A stretch of DNA of 64,000 nucleotides from Micrococcales bacterium (GTDB lineage: Bacteria; Actinomycetota; Actinomycetes; Actinomycetales; Cellulomonadaceae). The notes under the pieces are model-generated. The model made no database searches and had not been told where the DNA came from. It saw nothing but the letters and a program-made list of their open reading frames with translations. Shown here one piece after another: positions 20,881-30,845 of this stretch (position 1 is its first letter; the number at the start of each line of letters is the position of its first letter). Both the position numbers and the translations under genes were made by a program. The stretch covers positions 1 to 64,000 of the forward strand of contig WRMB01000011.1 of NCBI GenBank assembly GCA_009777345.1. The letters run 5' to 3'.

Positions 20881-23297
20881 GCCACCCACCCCCCGAGCCC
20901 GTCGCGCACCAGCAGGCAACGGACCGCCAACGACAGCTCCAGGTTGGCCTGCACCTGCCGGGCGGAGACATCCCGGCGCACCAACGGACCCAGGCTGGAC
21001 ACGCCGTGCCGGACGGCGACCTGCCCGGCGACCTGGTCGGTCTCGCGCGGGGTGAGCTCGGCGAAGGCCAGCCGCAAGGACGGCAGGAAACCCAGGAAGT
21101 CCTCCTCCGACCACCCGACCAGGAACCCGTCGAGCACCTCCAGCACCGCCGGGATCTGCCAGACGGCCTCCCGGGCGGTGGTCAGCAGCCCGACGACGAA
21201 GTCCACCGCGTGGGCCGCGCCTCCCGCCAGCATCCCGCGCAGCGCCGCCCCCAGCGCCGCGTCGTCCCACCGTCCGGCCGAGAACAGCAGACCGGAGGCG
21301 CCACCGCGTACCTGGGGCGAGTCGTGACCCTGCGCGGCAGCGACGACGACCGGCCAGAACAGCTCGGCGTCCAGCGCGGAGCCGGCCTGGGAGACCAACA
21401 GCTCACGCACCCGCACCAGAGCACCGACGACGTCGGGCGGCTCACCGGTCAGAGACTCGTGCCCGAGGTAGACCACGCGCCGGTAGGCCGCGGCCAGCAG
21501 ATCGTCCAGCCCCTCGACCCGCATCGCCTCCAGCGGTTCGCGCGACTCCACCAGCAGGGCCAGGCGGACGGCGGCGGTCACCGCGTCGGTGAACACCGGT
21601 TCGCCGACCAGCGCGCCACGCACTCGGGGCACCACCGCCACCGCGTGCTCGTGCAGCCCCAGCACCAACGCCCGGGCCAGCCCGGCCGTGGCCTGGTCGG
21701 CCCCGGGACCGGCCTGGGTCAGCGCTTCGTCGAACTTCGCGGCCACCGCCTCAGGCACGGTCGAGCCGTACAGGGCGGCCTCGACCAGGGCCCCCTCGAC
21801 CGCCGGGTTCCAGGAGTACTCCCAGCGTTCTTGCAGGCGGCCCAGCTTCGTCCCGGCGACGAAGTCCGGACCGCCGGTCCGCACCCCCAGCGGAGCACCG
21901 AGCAGCACCAACCCGTGCAGCAGCCGGCTGGTCTGGCGGTGCTTGGCCTTGCGGTACAGGTCCAGGCTGATCCGAGAGCGCTTGGCCGTGTCCACGTCCA
22001 GCCCGGCGGCCCGGGCCCGGTCCAGTGCGTCGTCGACCAGCGGCGGACGCCCCGCGCCCGGCGGCACCACTCCCATGGCCGTGCCGGTGAGCACCTTGCG
22101 CACCACGTCCAACGTCCTGGTGCCGTCGACGTCCATATCGCCGCGCACCATGGTCGCGGTCACCGCGTCGAGCAGGTCGGACCGCAGAGGGGTGCTGTGC
22201 CCGCGCAGCGCGGCCAGCCGCAGGGCGTGCTCCAGGGCGGCGGTGGTCTGGGGTACCGGCGCCTCGTGCTCGGCCTGGCGCAGAGCGACGACGATATCCA
22301 TCAGGGTGTCCACCACGACGCTGACCCGGCTGGGCTCGGCCGCCCCGCCGTTGGGGCCGCGAGCCTCCGGCGCCTGCCTGTCGCGGTCCCACAGCCGCTG
22401 GTACCAGCCTGGCGAGGTCATGCCCGCGCCGTACCCGTGGAGCCGGTCCATCCGGTCGAAGGTGTACCGGATCAGCGCCTCACCGGTGCGCACGTCGCGC
22501 GCTTCCAGCGACGGGCGCGGCGGCGGGTCCGTCAGCAGGTCGGGCAGCGCCAGGGCGTGGAACGCGCCGACCACCACCAGGACCGGGCCGTCGCCCGGGG
22601 CCCGGGCGGCCAGAGCGGCGCGGACGTGGTGGGCCATCTCGGCCTCGCGGGCCGTGGTGCCGTCGGTGTCGATGGTGTCCCGGCTGTCTTCGCGGGCCGG
22701 GGCGGCGTAGGCGCAGACCCGGGCGGCGTGCTCGCGGGCCTCGAGCGGCCCCGCGGTCTCGAACAGCAGCTCCCACAGGTCTTCGGCGTCGCGGCAGCCC
22801 AGCCTGGCGGCCAGCGCGGCCAGGCCCTGGGAGTGGGCGTAGTGACCTTCGTCGAGCAGACTGCCGCGACCGTCGTGCCCGGGAAGGTTGGGCCCAGCCA
22901 GGTCGTGCTCCACCAGGTCCAGGTCGCAGAACCGTGCGGGGACGCCGTGCTCGGCGGCCAGACGCAGGGCCACCAGCTCGGGCGAGTAGTCAGCGAACGG
23001 GTAGTACGCCGCCTGCCGCCGGGGGCCGTTGCGCTCCTCGTCGTCGACTTTCAGCGGGTCCACATAGGCGTAGACGGCCAGCGGCATCCGCGCCTGCGGG
23101 TGGGTGAGCAGGGGCACCAGCGGGTCGAAGGAGCGTGGTCCTTCGACGAGCACCACGCTGGGGGTCCGTTCGGCGAAGACCCGCATCACCACCCGGGCGC
23201 AGGCCGGCGAGTGGTGCCGCACCCCGACCACGACCAGATCGTCGGTGACCAGCCGTCCGGCCAGGGACCGCATCCCCGCCACCGTCAGCGTCGTCAT
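20877..23297 (-). CDS. DUF5682 protein (YehM-like)
   Basis: An 806-residue protein whose N-terminus reads VVVGVRHHSPACARVV followed by VVLVEGPRSFDPLVPLL, the hallmark of the DUF5682/YehM family. The His-His and Glu-Gly-Pro pattern is reminiscent of TraB/EreA-type folds, which may suggest hydrolase ancestry, but no activity is established. The C-terminal half is helical. Two starts are close (GTG 23306, ATG 23297); the ATG is preferred. Its upstream gap to the ATPase gene (133 bp) contains a family-A palindrome, so this gene may be uncoupled from the ATPase transcript. Confidence 0.83.
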   Translation of the reverse strand: MTTLTVAGMRSLAGRLVTDDLVVVGVRHHSPACARVVMRVFAERTPSVVLVEGPRSFDPLVPLLTHPQARMPLAVYAYVDPLKVDDEERNGPRRQAAYYPFADYSPELVALRLAAEHGVPARFCDLDLVEHDLAGPNLPGHDGRGSLLDEGHYAHSQGLAALAARLGCRDAEDLWELLFETAGPLEAREHAARVCAYAAPAREDSRDTIDTDGTTAREAEMAHHVRAALAARAPGDGPVLVVVGAFHALALPDLLTDPPPRPSLEARDVRTGEALIRYTFDRMDRLHGYGAGMTSPGWYQRLWDRDRQAPEARGPNGGAAEPSRVSVVVDTLMDIVVALRQAEHEAPVPQTTAALEHALRLAALRGHSTPLRSDLLDAVTATMVRGDMDVDGTRTLDVVRKVLTGTAMGVVPPGAGRPPLVDDALDRARAAGLDVDTAKRSRISLDLYRKAKHRQTSRLLHGLVLLGAPLGVRTGGPDFVAGTKLGRLQERWEYSWNPAVEGALVEAALYGSTVPEAVAAKFDEALTQAGPGADQATAGLARALVLGLHEHAVAVVPRVRGALVGEPVFTDAVTAAVRLALLVESREPLEAMRVEGLDDLLAAAYRRVVYLGHESLTGEPPDVVGALVRVRELLVSQAGSALDAELFWPVVVAAAQGHDSPQVRGGASGLLFSAGRWDDAALGAALRGMLAGGAAHAVDFVVGLLTTAREAVWQIPAVLEVLDGFLVGWSEEDFLGFLPSLRLAFAELTPRETDQVAGQVAVRHGVSSLGPLVRRDVSARQVQANLELSLAVRCLLVRDGLGGWVA

Positions 23298-23324
23298 CTG
23301 CCCCACCCTCGACCGACCCCCGGT

Positions 23325-23391
23325 GGATTCGAGAGTTCTGCCACCGATTCGAGAGTTTTACTCTCGAATCGACGACAAAAGTATCGAACGG
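23325..23391. repeat. Family-A palindrome, copy 1
   Basis: The core at 23346-23370 is a perfect inverted repeat: arms of 11 bases (GATTCGAGAGT) around a TTT loop. Outer arms continue imperfectly on both sides (left part also repeats GATTCGAGAGTT directly). The same core occurs at 35116 and 47022. This copy sits between the MoxR ATPase and DUF5682 genes and is the least symmetrical of the three. Confidence 0.88.
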
Positions 23392-23430
23392 CCGCGCCGG
23401 CCCGGCGTGCGTTCTGTTCTGGGAGCGTCA

Positions 23431-24522
23431 TCAGCGGTTGAGCTCGCTGCGGGCGTCGTAGAAGGCGCGCCACTGCTGGGCGGACCGGGCGCGGTCCTTG
23501 ATGACGACGTCGACGTAGTGGCGCAGCTTGGTGCCGTCGGACGGTTCGTCCTTGAGCACCGTGCCGATCAGCTGCCGGGCCACGTGACGACCGGTGACCT
23601 GCTGGTCGCCGAGGTAGTGGGCGTCGAGCGTGGCCGCGTACCCCACGGCGACGGCCTCGGCGGCCGACATCACCGCGGTCGGCTTCTCCACCACGGTGCC
23701 CTCGGCCGTGGTCCCGGTGCGCAGGTCGGAGAAGGCCGTCACCAGCAGGTCCACCACGTCGGTGTCCATCCGGGTGGCGACCTGTGCGTCGCGCAGCAGG
23801 GCGTCGGTCTGCTCCCGCACCAGACGCACCTCCAGACGACGGTCAGCGATGGGCCGGACCGTCTCGAAGTTGAACCGACGCTTGAGCGCCGAGCTCATCT
23901 CGTGCACACCCCGGTCCCGCAGGTTGGCGGTCGCGACCAGGTTGAACCCGGGCGCGGCGAACACGTGCGCGGCGTCACCGTCGAGCTCGGGCACGTGCAG
24001 CACCTTGTCGGACAGCACCCCGATGAGGACGTCGGCGATCTCCGGGGTGACCCGGGTGACCTCTTCGAAGCGGCACAGCGCCCCGTCGGCCAGCGCCCGG
24101 AACAACGGCCCGGGTACCAGCGCCTCGCGCGACGGACCCCGGTCCAGCAGCAGGGCGTAGTTCCACGAGTAGGTGATCTGGTCGGTCGTCGTCCCCGACG
24201 AGCCTTGGATCGTGGTCGTGGAGTCCCCGCTGATCGCCGCCGCGAACAGCTCCGACAGCATGGACTTGGCCGTACCCGGCTCCCCCACCAGCAACAACCC
24301 CCGGTTCGACATCAAGGTGACCACGCACCGCTCGACCAGAGCATCGTCGCCGTAGTACTTGCGGGACACACCCAGCTCGTCGTCCCCGACGACGAACGCC
24401 CGCACCGCCCGCGGCGACAACCGCCACCCGGTCGGCCGCGGCCGGTCGTCGGCGGCGGCCAGCCGAGCCAGCTCGTCGGCGTAGGTCTGCTCCGCGGGTG
24501 CCCGCAGCACCGATGTGTTCAT
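23431..24522 (-). CDS. MoxR-family AAA+ ATPase (YehL-like)
   Basis: A 363-residue AAA+ ATPase. Walker A is GEPGTAKS (residues 80-87), Walker B ends in CRFEEV, sensor 1 is VATANLRDRG and the arginine-finger region is LKRRFNFE. A lid domain follows. It matches YehL in the conserved gene order. MoxR ATPases act as hexameric chaperone-like motors with VWA partners, here probably the gene two places downstream. The ATG at 24522 is preceded by GGAGAAGGG; the frame remains open to 24684 within the neighbouring DUF4132 gene. Thirteen bp separate it from that gene, so the two are likely one transcript. Confidence 0.9.
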   Translation of the reverse strand: MNTSVLRAPAEQTYADELARLAAADDRPRPTGWRLSPRAVRAFVVGDDELGVSRKYYGDDALVERCVVTLMSNRGLLLVGEPGTAKSMLSELFAAAISGDSTTTIQGSSGTTTDQITYSWNYALLLDRGPSREALVPGPLFRALADGALCRFEEVTRVTPEIADVLIGVLSDKVLHVPELDGDAAHVFAAPGFNLVATANLRDRGVHEMSSALKRRFNFETVRPIADRRLEVRLVREQTDALLRDAQVATRMDTDVVDLLVTAFSDLRTGTTAEGTVVEKPTAVMSAAEAVAVGYAATLDAHYLGDQQVTGRHVARQLIGTVLKDEPSDGTKLRHYVDVVIKDRARSAQQWRAFYDARSELNR

Positions 24523-24535
24523 ATCGCCCTTCTCC

Positions 24536-27500
24536 TCAGACGCTCGTGTACCAGTAGACAGCTTTGGACTCCCACTCGGGGTCGAAATGACCGGCCTCGG
24601 CGATGTAGACGTAGTCGTCGTACGCGTTGGCAAGAACGATCGGTGGGATGTCGCAGATTCTCGTCCTCGTCCCCGAGAAGGCAAGGTGTTCTACTGCGGC
24701 AGGGATCTCTCGTTCGTCGTGGTCACCGTAGATGAAGGACCCGGTGAACGTGACTATAGCCGTGACGCCGGCCCCTGGGATATCTTTGCTGTATGCAGTG
24801 AACTGGCCGCGGTCGGGGCAGTAGCGGCTGTAGCCACGCTCGGTGGCTCGTCGGCGTATCGCCGCGGTGCTCGACAACCACCCCCGATGGTCGTCGATCA
24901 CTTTCGCGCGGGGCTCGAGAACGGGGGGCGTCAGGGCCATGAACTGGGCGAACAAGGGCATGACCTCGTAGTCGGCAAGATGCTCCTGCCAACGGGCGAT
25001 CTCTTCGGGGGTGGTCGTCGCCGAGTGAGCGAGGCTGATACGAGCGTCAGCCGGGATGACGAAGGTCTCGTCGGTGGCGTCCAGAAGATCGCCTTCCGGT
25101 GTGGGCCGGAACAGGCAGTACTCGTCTCCGGTCGGTCCCTGAGCTTTCCAGACCAGCGTGGCTACAAGGTGGCGCATCAGAGGGTGCTCAGCGAGCAGGC
25201 ACCAGGTGGCGGTGTCCCACAGACGATTGAGGTTCATGGCTTCGATCAGCCGGGCCTTCTGCTTGTTCACCACGTGGGTGAGGTCTTTCTTCGATGCGGC
25301 CAGCTGGGCCTTGGCCGCGGCAGCAAGGTCTGGGTCGTCGTCTGGTCCTGGCGTCGGCAGCGTCTTGACGGGGCGGCCGTCTGCGCTAGAGACAGCGAGG
25401 GCAAAGGCACCTGTTCTGGTACGCGTGACCTTGGCGACGAACTGACGCGACCCGTAGTCCAGGGCGAGGGTGCCGTCGGCTTCCAGTCCCGCTGCTGGGA
25501 TGGTCCGGTCAGCCAGCTGGTCTCGGCTCCAGCCCTGCCGCTCGGCGGTCTGGTCGGCGAGAACACCAGCCCGCCACCGCACCGACTCCCGTCTGGAGTC
25601 GCGTGCCGCGGTCAGGACCAGACGCGTCGCTTCCGGGTCTGCGCTGGACGCCGCCACCGTGAGCAGCGCTTCTAGCTGGGGGTTCCTCCGTGCGTACCGG
25701 GCTCCGGGCTCCGGGTAGTACCTCCACGCGTGGTCGCGGTAGAACCTCTCGAACACCGCAGCGATGTGCACCCCCGGGACGTGCCTGGCCAACCCGAGCA
25801 CACCTCGCGCCGGGAGCGCGTCTCCCACATAGTCGCCCCCTTCGTCGCGCCTGGTGTCGTGAGCGACCCACGTGTCCACGACGAACGTCCCCAGCGCCGC
25901 CCGACTGGCAGCGTTCAGCAACGACAGGTAAAGACCGATCTCGTCGGTCCCTGCCGGGTCTTTGAGCTTGGCGGCACGGACGACCCACCACTGGAGAATC
26001 TGCGGGTCGACCACAGTGCCGTCAGCCCAGCCACAGGCCGGCAGGCTGTCGAAAGGGAACCAGTCGATGCTCGCCGGACGTTTCGCCTTCAGTCCCTTGG
26101 CCGCCTCGGTGGCGAGCACCTGCGGGGTGAGGTGGGTGGCTATGTCGTCGCCGAGCGCATGCAGGGCCAAGAGCATCTCGGTCTTCGGCTCGTCGCGCTT
26201 CTCCTTTACCCAGGCCGCTCGGAGCAGAGCGACACCGGCCGGGTCGCCGATCTGCCCGATCCACTTCGCAGCAGCAGCACGAACCTCGCCCTTGCCGCTG
26301 GTGAGGCTGTTGGCCGCGATGTCCAGCACGTTCGGCTGCCGCCCCAGCAGCTCTTGTGCCTCGCGACGGCTGCCGGAGACCTCACCTGATGCGATCTGGG
26401 AGAGCGCGTGCACGTATCTCTTGGGAAGCACCGGGAACATCGCCAGGATCTTCATAGGGAGCAGGTCGGTCCCTGGGTGCTCGGCAAAGAACGGCCAGAC
26501 GAGCTCGGAGGGGTACTGGCTGTTCATGCCCTCCTTCCTGACAACCGCGACCGGATCGTCGACCCCAGCGATCTCTGCCGCCTCGGCCAGGTTACGAAGG
26601 TCATAGTCTTCGCCTGCAAGAGCACGTACCTGGCTCAGCCATCTGCTCCTCGAGTCCATGAGGGATGCCAGGCGGACAGCGCTCACCAGGGGAAGGTTCA
26701 GCTCGCTGGTCCTGAGCATGCCTTCGCCCAGCATGTACCGGAGAAGGTCCACTCCCCGGTCGAGCTCCTTGCCGTGCTCGCCGTTGAGCCAGTCACGTAC
26801 GGCGACGAGGTCTTGCGTGCTGATCGCGGAGAAGACGTCGAGCCCGACTCGCGCCCGGTCGATCCCGGTCTGCGCCACCTGTCTCTCGAGCCTTGCGGTC
26901 CACTGGTCGAGCGTCGCCCGGAGACCTGTGACGAAATCGTCGCCCAGCGGTGTGGAGTCCAGCGGCGGAGCCGGTGGGACCACCAGCTCTGTCTCCGGGC
27001 TCTCGGAGTCGCCCACCGAGGAGCTCAGAGCACCAGCCATCAGCTCGTCGCGTTTCCCACCACGTCCCTGCGCCAGTGCGTCGACCAGCAACGCCCGGCC
27101 GGGCTCACCGAGGCCTGTGGCACAGGTGATGACCGTTCCGATGGTGCCAGCCTTCGCAGCCGTCAACGCCGTGGCGAGAATCTGCGAGCGGAGCGGCTCC
27201 GGCAGCTCGGCGATCGTCCGGCAGGCGACCTCTCGGACCGTTTTCGCGCTGCACACCGCGGAATCGGCCAGCAGCGGAGCCAGAGCCGCGACACCGTCGA
27301 CATTGAGCCTCAGCCACTCGATAGCGGTGACTCGGCACGACGCGTCGAGCTGTGCCATGGCCGCCGGAACGCAGTCGACGTTGGCGTTGACGTACGTGAC
27401 CCAGTCACCAGCATCCTTGGTCGTCTTGCTCCACGAGCTCATCCACTTCAGGATCGCAAAGAACGATGCCACAGCATGCGTGGCCACCGTCGTGCTGTCG

Positions 27501-27880
27501 TCGATACCACCAGCTTTCAGGACCGGCCCGAAGAACGACGGGTTCCACCCATCAGAACGACTGTGGCCACCCGAGGTCCGAAAATCTTGGAGCACCATGA
27601 ACCACAGCGGCACGTCACGCGGCCACCCGGGTTCAGGCAGTTCGTAGTCTGCCGCCGCCGCGAACACCTGCCCGAACCGCACCCACTGCGTCGCCCTCAA
27701 CCAGTCGGGGTTCGCCCGTAGAGGGTTCCCTCTGGCCCGGTACTTGAGGCGTCGGTTCGCCCCGACCGCAGCCAGCGCCTCGTCACGGCCCTTCGCGTGG
27801 AGCACAAACTCTGCGACGAGTTCTTTGTGGTCATCGTCGAACATGGCAGTGATGGCTGCTACCGCTTCGGGCTTGGTCAT
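24536..27880 (-). CDS. Long DUF4132 protein, paralogue 3
   Basis: A 1114-residue protein, about 250-300 residues longer than the other four DUF4132 proteins and with a different N-terminal half made of helical repeats. The C-terminal part keeps the family pattern: DYGSRQFVAKVT, AEHPLMRHLVATLVW, LAHSATTTPEEIARW and YEVMPLF. It directly precedes the ATPase gene, the position of yehI before yehL in E. coli, so it may be the ancestral partner. The start MTKPEAVAAIT at 27880 overlaps the previous stop by one base (TAATG) with GGAGGAGC upstream. The open frame to 28075 is shadow. Confidence 0.85.
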   Translation of the reverse strand: MTKPEAVAAITAMFDDDHKELVAEFVLHAKGRDEALAAVGANRRLKYRARGNPLRANPDWLRATQWVRFGQVFAAAADYELPEPGWPRDVPLWFMVLQDFRTSGGHSRSDGWNPSFFGPVLKAGGIDDSTTVATHAVASFFAILKWMSSWSKTTKDAGDWVTYVNANVDCVPAAMAQLDASCRVTAIEWLRLNVDGVAALAPLLADSAVCSAKTVREVACRTIAELPEPLRSQILATALTAAKAGTIGTVITCATGLGEPGRALLVDALAQGRGGKRDELMAGALSSSVGDSESPETELVVPPAPPLDSTPLGDDFVTGLRATLDQWTARLERQVAQTGIDRARVGLDVFSAISTQDLVAVRDWLNGEHGKELDRGVDLLRYMLGEGMLRTSELNLPLVSAVRLASLMDSRSRWLSQVRALAGEDYDLRNLAEAAEIAGVDDPVAVVRKEGMNSQYPSELVWPFFAEHPGTDLLPMKILAMFPVLPKRYVHALSQIASGEVSGSRREAQELLGRQPNVLDIAANSLTSGKGEVRAAAAKWIGQIGDPAGVALLRAAWVKEKRDEPKTEMLLALHALGDDIATHLTPQVLATEAAKGLKAKRPASIDWFPFDSLPACGWADGTVVDPQILQWWVVRAAKLKDPAGTDEIGLYLSLLNAASRAALGTFVVDTWVAHDTRRDEGGDYVGDALPARGVLGLARHVPGVHIAAVFERFYRDHAWRYYPEPGARYARRNPQLEALLTVAASSADPEATRLVLTAARDSRRESVRWRAGVLADQTAERQGWSRDQLADRTIPAAGLEADGTLALDYGSRQFVAKVTRTRTGAFALAVSSADGRPVKTLPTPGPDDDPDLAAAAKAQLAASKKDLTHVVNKQKARLIEAMNLNRLWDTATWCLLAEHPLMRHLVATLVWKAQGPTGDEYCLFRPTPEGDLLDATDETFVIPADARISLAHSATTTPEEIARWQEHLADYEVMPLFAQFMALTPPVLEPRAKVIDDHRGWLSSTAAIRRRATERGYSRYCPDRGQFTAYSKDIPGAGVTAIVTFTGSFIYGDHDEREIPAAVEHLAFSGTRTRICDIPPIVLANAYDDYVYIAEAGHFDPEWESKAVYWYTSV

Positions 27881-30276
27881 TATCTTGCTCCTCCGGAGGG
27901 GACGGGGGGTGTTCCGAACCCGGCGATGGCGACCATGTCGGCCCAGGACTCGGCCAGGAGCGCCGAGGGCACGTCGCCGAGCCGTAATGGTTCGTCCTGG
28001 CCGACAGCCCTGAAGCTCAAGTCGGTCAGCGGGACCGGGCGGGGACCTTTGTGCAGTGTCGCGAAGTGTGTCCACTCGTGCGAGAGAACCGCCACGATCT
28101 GGGCCGCTGGATACTCCTTCGTATAGCTGCCCGATCTGTCTCGCCTGTAGCCGTGTCTGGCTGCTTGTCTGGTCAGCACGGGTTGTTCCACACGGTATCC
28201 ACGCATCAGGGTCAACGCGGTGCTGTCTGGGTCGTCGAGCGTCACAGGATCGGTGCCCAGCTGGTCGAACAGGACAGTCACTTCATAATCATTCAGGTGT
28301 TCCTGCCACGCTTTTCGTTGGACCGACGTCATTGCGGTGGAGTGAGCCAGACGCACAGCTGCGTCGGGATCGATGGTGAAAGGACGGTCGTGGACATCGG
28401 TGAACGTCCCGTCCGGCAGAGGGCGGAACGTCCCGCCCGGGTCAGCGGTCCACACCAGACGACGGGCGAACCTAGACATGATCGGATGGGATCCGATGAA
28501 CTCGTCCCACTCGGCGACGGTCCATGTCCGGCCGGATGCCATGTGGGTGCGCAACCGTGGGACCTGGATGTCCGCGACCTGTTTCACGGCGACTTTCACC
28601 CGTGCGAACAGGGCCTTCGCGGCAGCGACCTGCCCCGGGTCGTCGTTGCTGCGAGCCGATGGCAGCCCCCGCAGTGTCTTGTTGTTCTCGTCAGTGACGG
28701 CCCATCCCATCTCGTCGGTGAGAGTGAGCACGAACGACCGTGGGCCATAGCCCAACCGCACCTGGCCGTGGGCGTCCAGCCCAGCATCGGGAACCACCCG
28801 GTCTTCCAGTGCCCAACCACCGGCAAGACCTTGACGTTTCGCCAGCACGTCCGCCACCTGGCGCGCGTGTGTGACGAGCTTGGTGGGACGCAGCACGCGC
28901 TCCAGCGAGACCAGAAGCCCTGGCGCCTCAGGGTCGTCGACCCATGCCAGCAGCTCGATGAGCGCTTTGGCCTGTGCTGTTCTCTCGGGCCACGCGCTGA
29001 GGTACTTCTCGACCCGCCCGGCCACCCCAGAGCCTCCAAGGGCGGCGACGACCGCCAGAATGCCCTTGGTGGTCGTCGCCGAGCGCCGAGACTCACCGGA
29101 ATAGCGCCGCAGCAGCGCCGCTGCGAACACCTGCCTCGACTCTCGGTCGAGCAGAGCAGCACCTGTCCGCAGCGTGACGCCTGGTTCGACCAGCCGGGCC
29201 TTGACTGCCAGGTGAACCCACCAGTGCCACACCACGTCGGGTACCACCGCGCCATCAGCCCAGCACAGCTCAGGCAGCTTTGCCCCTGCCACCCAAGACA
29301 GGCTCTTCGACAACCCTTTCGGCAGGGCCGACCGGGCTGCGGCCTCGATCTCGTCACGGCCCTGCGGGGTGCTCACGGTCTGCGGTGCCCACTTCTCCGG
29401 CAGGTCCCGTACCGAGGAAGTCGCGTCAGCGAGGGCAGTGCGCACAGCCCACTGCTGGGTTTCTTCGTCACCTGTCTGGAAGAGCAGCGTCAACGCCCGT
29501 TTACGTCGGACGACCGATCCGTCCGTAGCATGACGTCGCCACACGTCCCAAGCCGCGGACCCCAGGTGGTCAATCATCGTCTCGGTCGAAGACCACGGAC
29601 ACCACTCCGCATGGTCCTCGTAGCGTTCGCACGACCTTCGAGCGGCATGCTCGGTCTGCGCCGAAACAACGACCGCCTCGGCGATGAGCGGGACGAACGG
29701 AGCCAACGCCTGGTCGTCAACCCAGTGCAGCCCCAGCATGGCACTCTCGATCTCGTCCAGATCTGTGGGCCATCGAGAGAGCAAGACGTCGGTGTGGCGA
29801 CAGACTGCCTCCGTGAAGTCAGGAGCGGCAGCGAAATCACGATCTCCAGAGAACCCTCTGAGCACCGCAAACAGTGGATCCTGCCTGTCGGACGTCAGAG
29901 CAGCTTCCCAGGCTGCGATCGTCGGCAACCTACTCTTATCCGGGTGGCCATACCAGAAAATTGAGACAGCAATCGCCTTGAACCAGGTCGAACCTTCATC
30001 GGCGTAGTTGGAGCTGGCGGCCAGCCGTCCGACACGGACGAACATCTCTGGCTGTTCCACGGACTGGAGCGCCGCCTCCAGGAAAGTTCGTTTCAGCTCT
30101 ATCCACCAGTCCAGAAACGTGTCGCCGTTTCGGTCAGGCTCATAACGTCGGTAGTTTACGGCGGGTGGGTCCCCTCCGTCAGTGAGGAACGTCCGTGCCC
30201 GCGCGGCGACATCGGGCCCCTCGGGGTAGAGCAGGGCAGGTAGCCGACCGACAGCATCATGCCTAGTCGGTCTCAT
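27880..30276 (-). CDS. DUF4132 protein, paralogue 4
   Basis: A 798-residue DUF4132 protein with LCWADGAVVPDVVWHWW, KGILAVVAALGGSGVA, GYGPRSFVLTLTDEMGW, SHPIMSRFARRLVW, LAHSTAMTSVQRKAW and YEVTVLFDQLGTDPV. Its stop codon is fused to the start of paralogue 3 (TAATG), giving tight coupling. The ATG at 30276 (MRPTRHDAVGRLPALL) is preferred over the upstream GTG at 30297. Cytosolic, function unknown. Local base composition is a little less GC-rich than the housekeeping genes. Confidence 0.84.
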   Translation of the reverse strand: MRPTRHDAVGRLPALLYPEGPDVAARARTFLTDGGDPPAVNYRRYEPDRNGDTFLDWWIELKRTFLEAALQSVEQPEMFVRVGRLAASSNYADEGSTWFKAIAVSIFWYGHPDKSRLPTIAAWEAALTSDRQDPLFAVLRGFSGDRDFAAAPDFTEAVCRHTDVLLSRWPTDLDEIESAMLGLHWVDDQALAPFVPLIAEAVVVSAQTEHAARRSCERYEDHAEWCPWSSTETMIDHLGSAAWDVWRRHATDGSVVRRKRALTLLFQTGDEETQQWAVRTALADATSSVRDLPEKWAPQTVSTPQGRDEIEAAARSALPKGLSKSLSWVAGAKLPELCWADGAVVPDVVWHWWVHLAVKARLVEPGVTLRTGAALLDRESRQVFAAALLRRYSGESRRSATTTKGILAVVAALGGSGVAGRVEKYLSAWPERTAQAKALIELLAWVDDPEAPGLLVSLERVLRPTKLVTHARQVADVLAKRQGLAGGWALEDRVVPDAGLDAHGQVRLGYGPRSFVLTLTDEMGWAVTDENNKTLRGLPSARSNDDPGQVAAAKALFARVKVAVKQVADIQVPRLRTHMASGRTWTVAEWDEFIGSHPIMSRFARRLVWTADPGGTFRPLPDGTFTDVHDRPFTIDPDAAVRLAHSTAMTSVQRKAWQEHLNDYEVTVLFDQLGTDPVTLDDPDSTALTLMRGYRVEQPVLTRQAARHGYRRDRSGSYTKEYPAAQIVAVLSHEWTHFATLHKGPRPVPLTDLSFRAVGQDEPLRLGDVPSALLAESWADMVAIAGFGTPPVPSGGAR

Positions 30277-30368
30277 CGTGGCGCTCCAGCCGACCACCGC
30301 GACCTCGACATATCAGCACCAGAGCCACCGCGTGTCGCCCACTGCCCATCGGATGCATCAGGGCGCAT

Positions 30369-30647
30369 TCACGTACCTCCCAGCAGATGCTCTTGCGGGG
30401 CGGTCAGCCAGCCGAACCCGTCGGTCCACCCGTGACGCTGCTGCGACACGTCATAGAGCCGCTGGAGCTCGTCGCCGTAGGCAGACAGGTCGTCCAGGTC
30501 GCGGTCGCCGTGGACCACGAACCCGGCGATCGCAGCCAGCGCAGCCCCGGGCACCTCGTCGGACTTCTTCCGGTCCCGGTGGATCGCCTCCGCGATCTTG
30601 ACAAAGGCCGGGTGCTCTGCCGTCTCGGCAGCAGCATCCTTGGGCAT
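30369..30647 (-). CDS. Small hypothetical protein
   Basis: A 92-residue soluble protein (MPKDAAAETAEHPAFVKIAE..., ends HLLGGT), rich in charged and aromatic residues. The ATG at 30647 has AGGAG six bases upstream. It is first of a likely run with DUF4132 paralogue 4 (92-bp gap). About 100 bp upstream lies a perfect 17-bp palindrome. No family recognised. Confidence 0.55.
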   Translation of the reverse strand: MPKDAAAETAEHPAFVKIAEAIHRDRKKSDEVPGAALAAIAGFVVHGDRDLDDLSAYGDELQRLYDVSQQRHGWTDGFGWLTAPQEHLLGGT

Positions 30648-30745
30648 CTGCACTCCTGTTCGTGACGGTCCGCGCCTGCCCCAGCGATGATAGCGAACCG
30701 CACCGGCGCCCGAGGGCCATTCGACGCACCGATCTCGTTACACAT

Positions 30746-30762
30746 GTTTCAGGCTGAAACAA
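30746..30762. promoter_or_regulatory. Perfect 17-bp palindrome, operator-like
   Basis: TGTTTCAG, one central G, CTGAAACA. It lies in an AT-richer patch in the leader of the 92-residue protein gene. The half-site CTGAAACA recurs as paired direct repeats upstream of the lipoprotein genes at 47 and 48 kb. The binding protein is unknown. Confidence 0.5.
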
Positions 30763-30845
30763 TAGCGGCGCAGCCGCACCTACCGCCTGGTGCCCGATGA
30801 TCTGACATGCCGCACGGATCGCATGCTCCGGCTGTGCGCGCCGCA

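Noticed and set aside
21006..23441. An 811-codon plus-strand open frame opposite the DUF5682 gene
   Set aside because: Same antisense signature; the minus-strand frame has clear family motifs and coupled starts.
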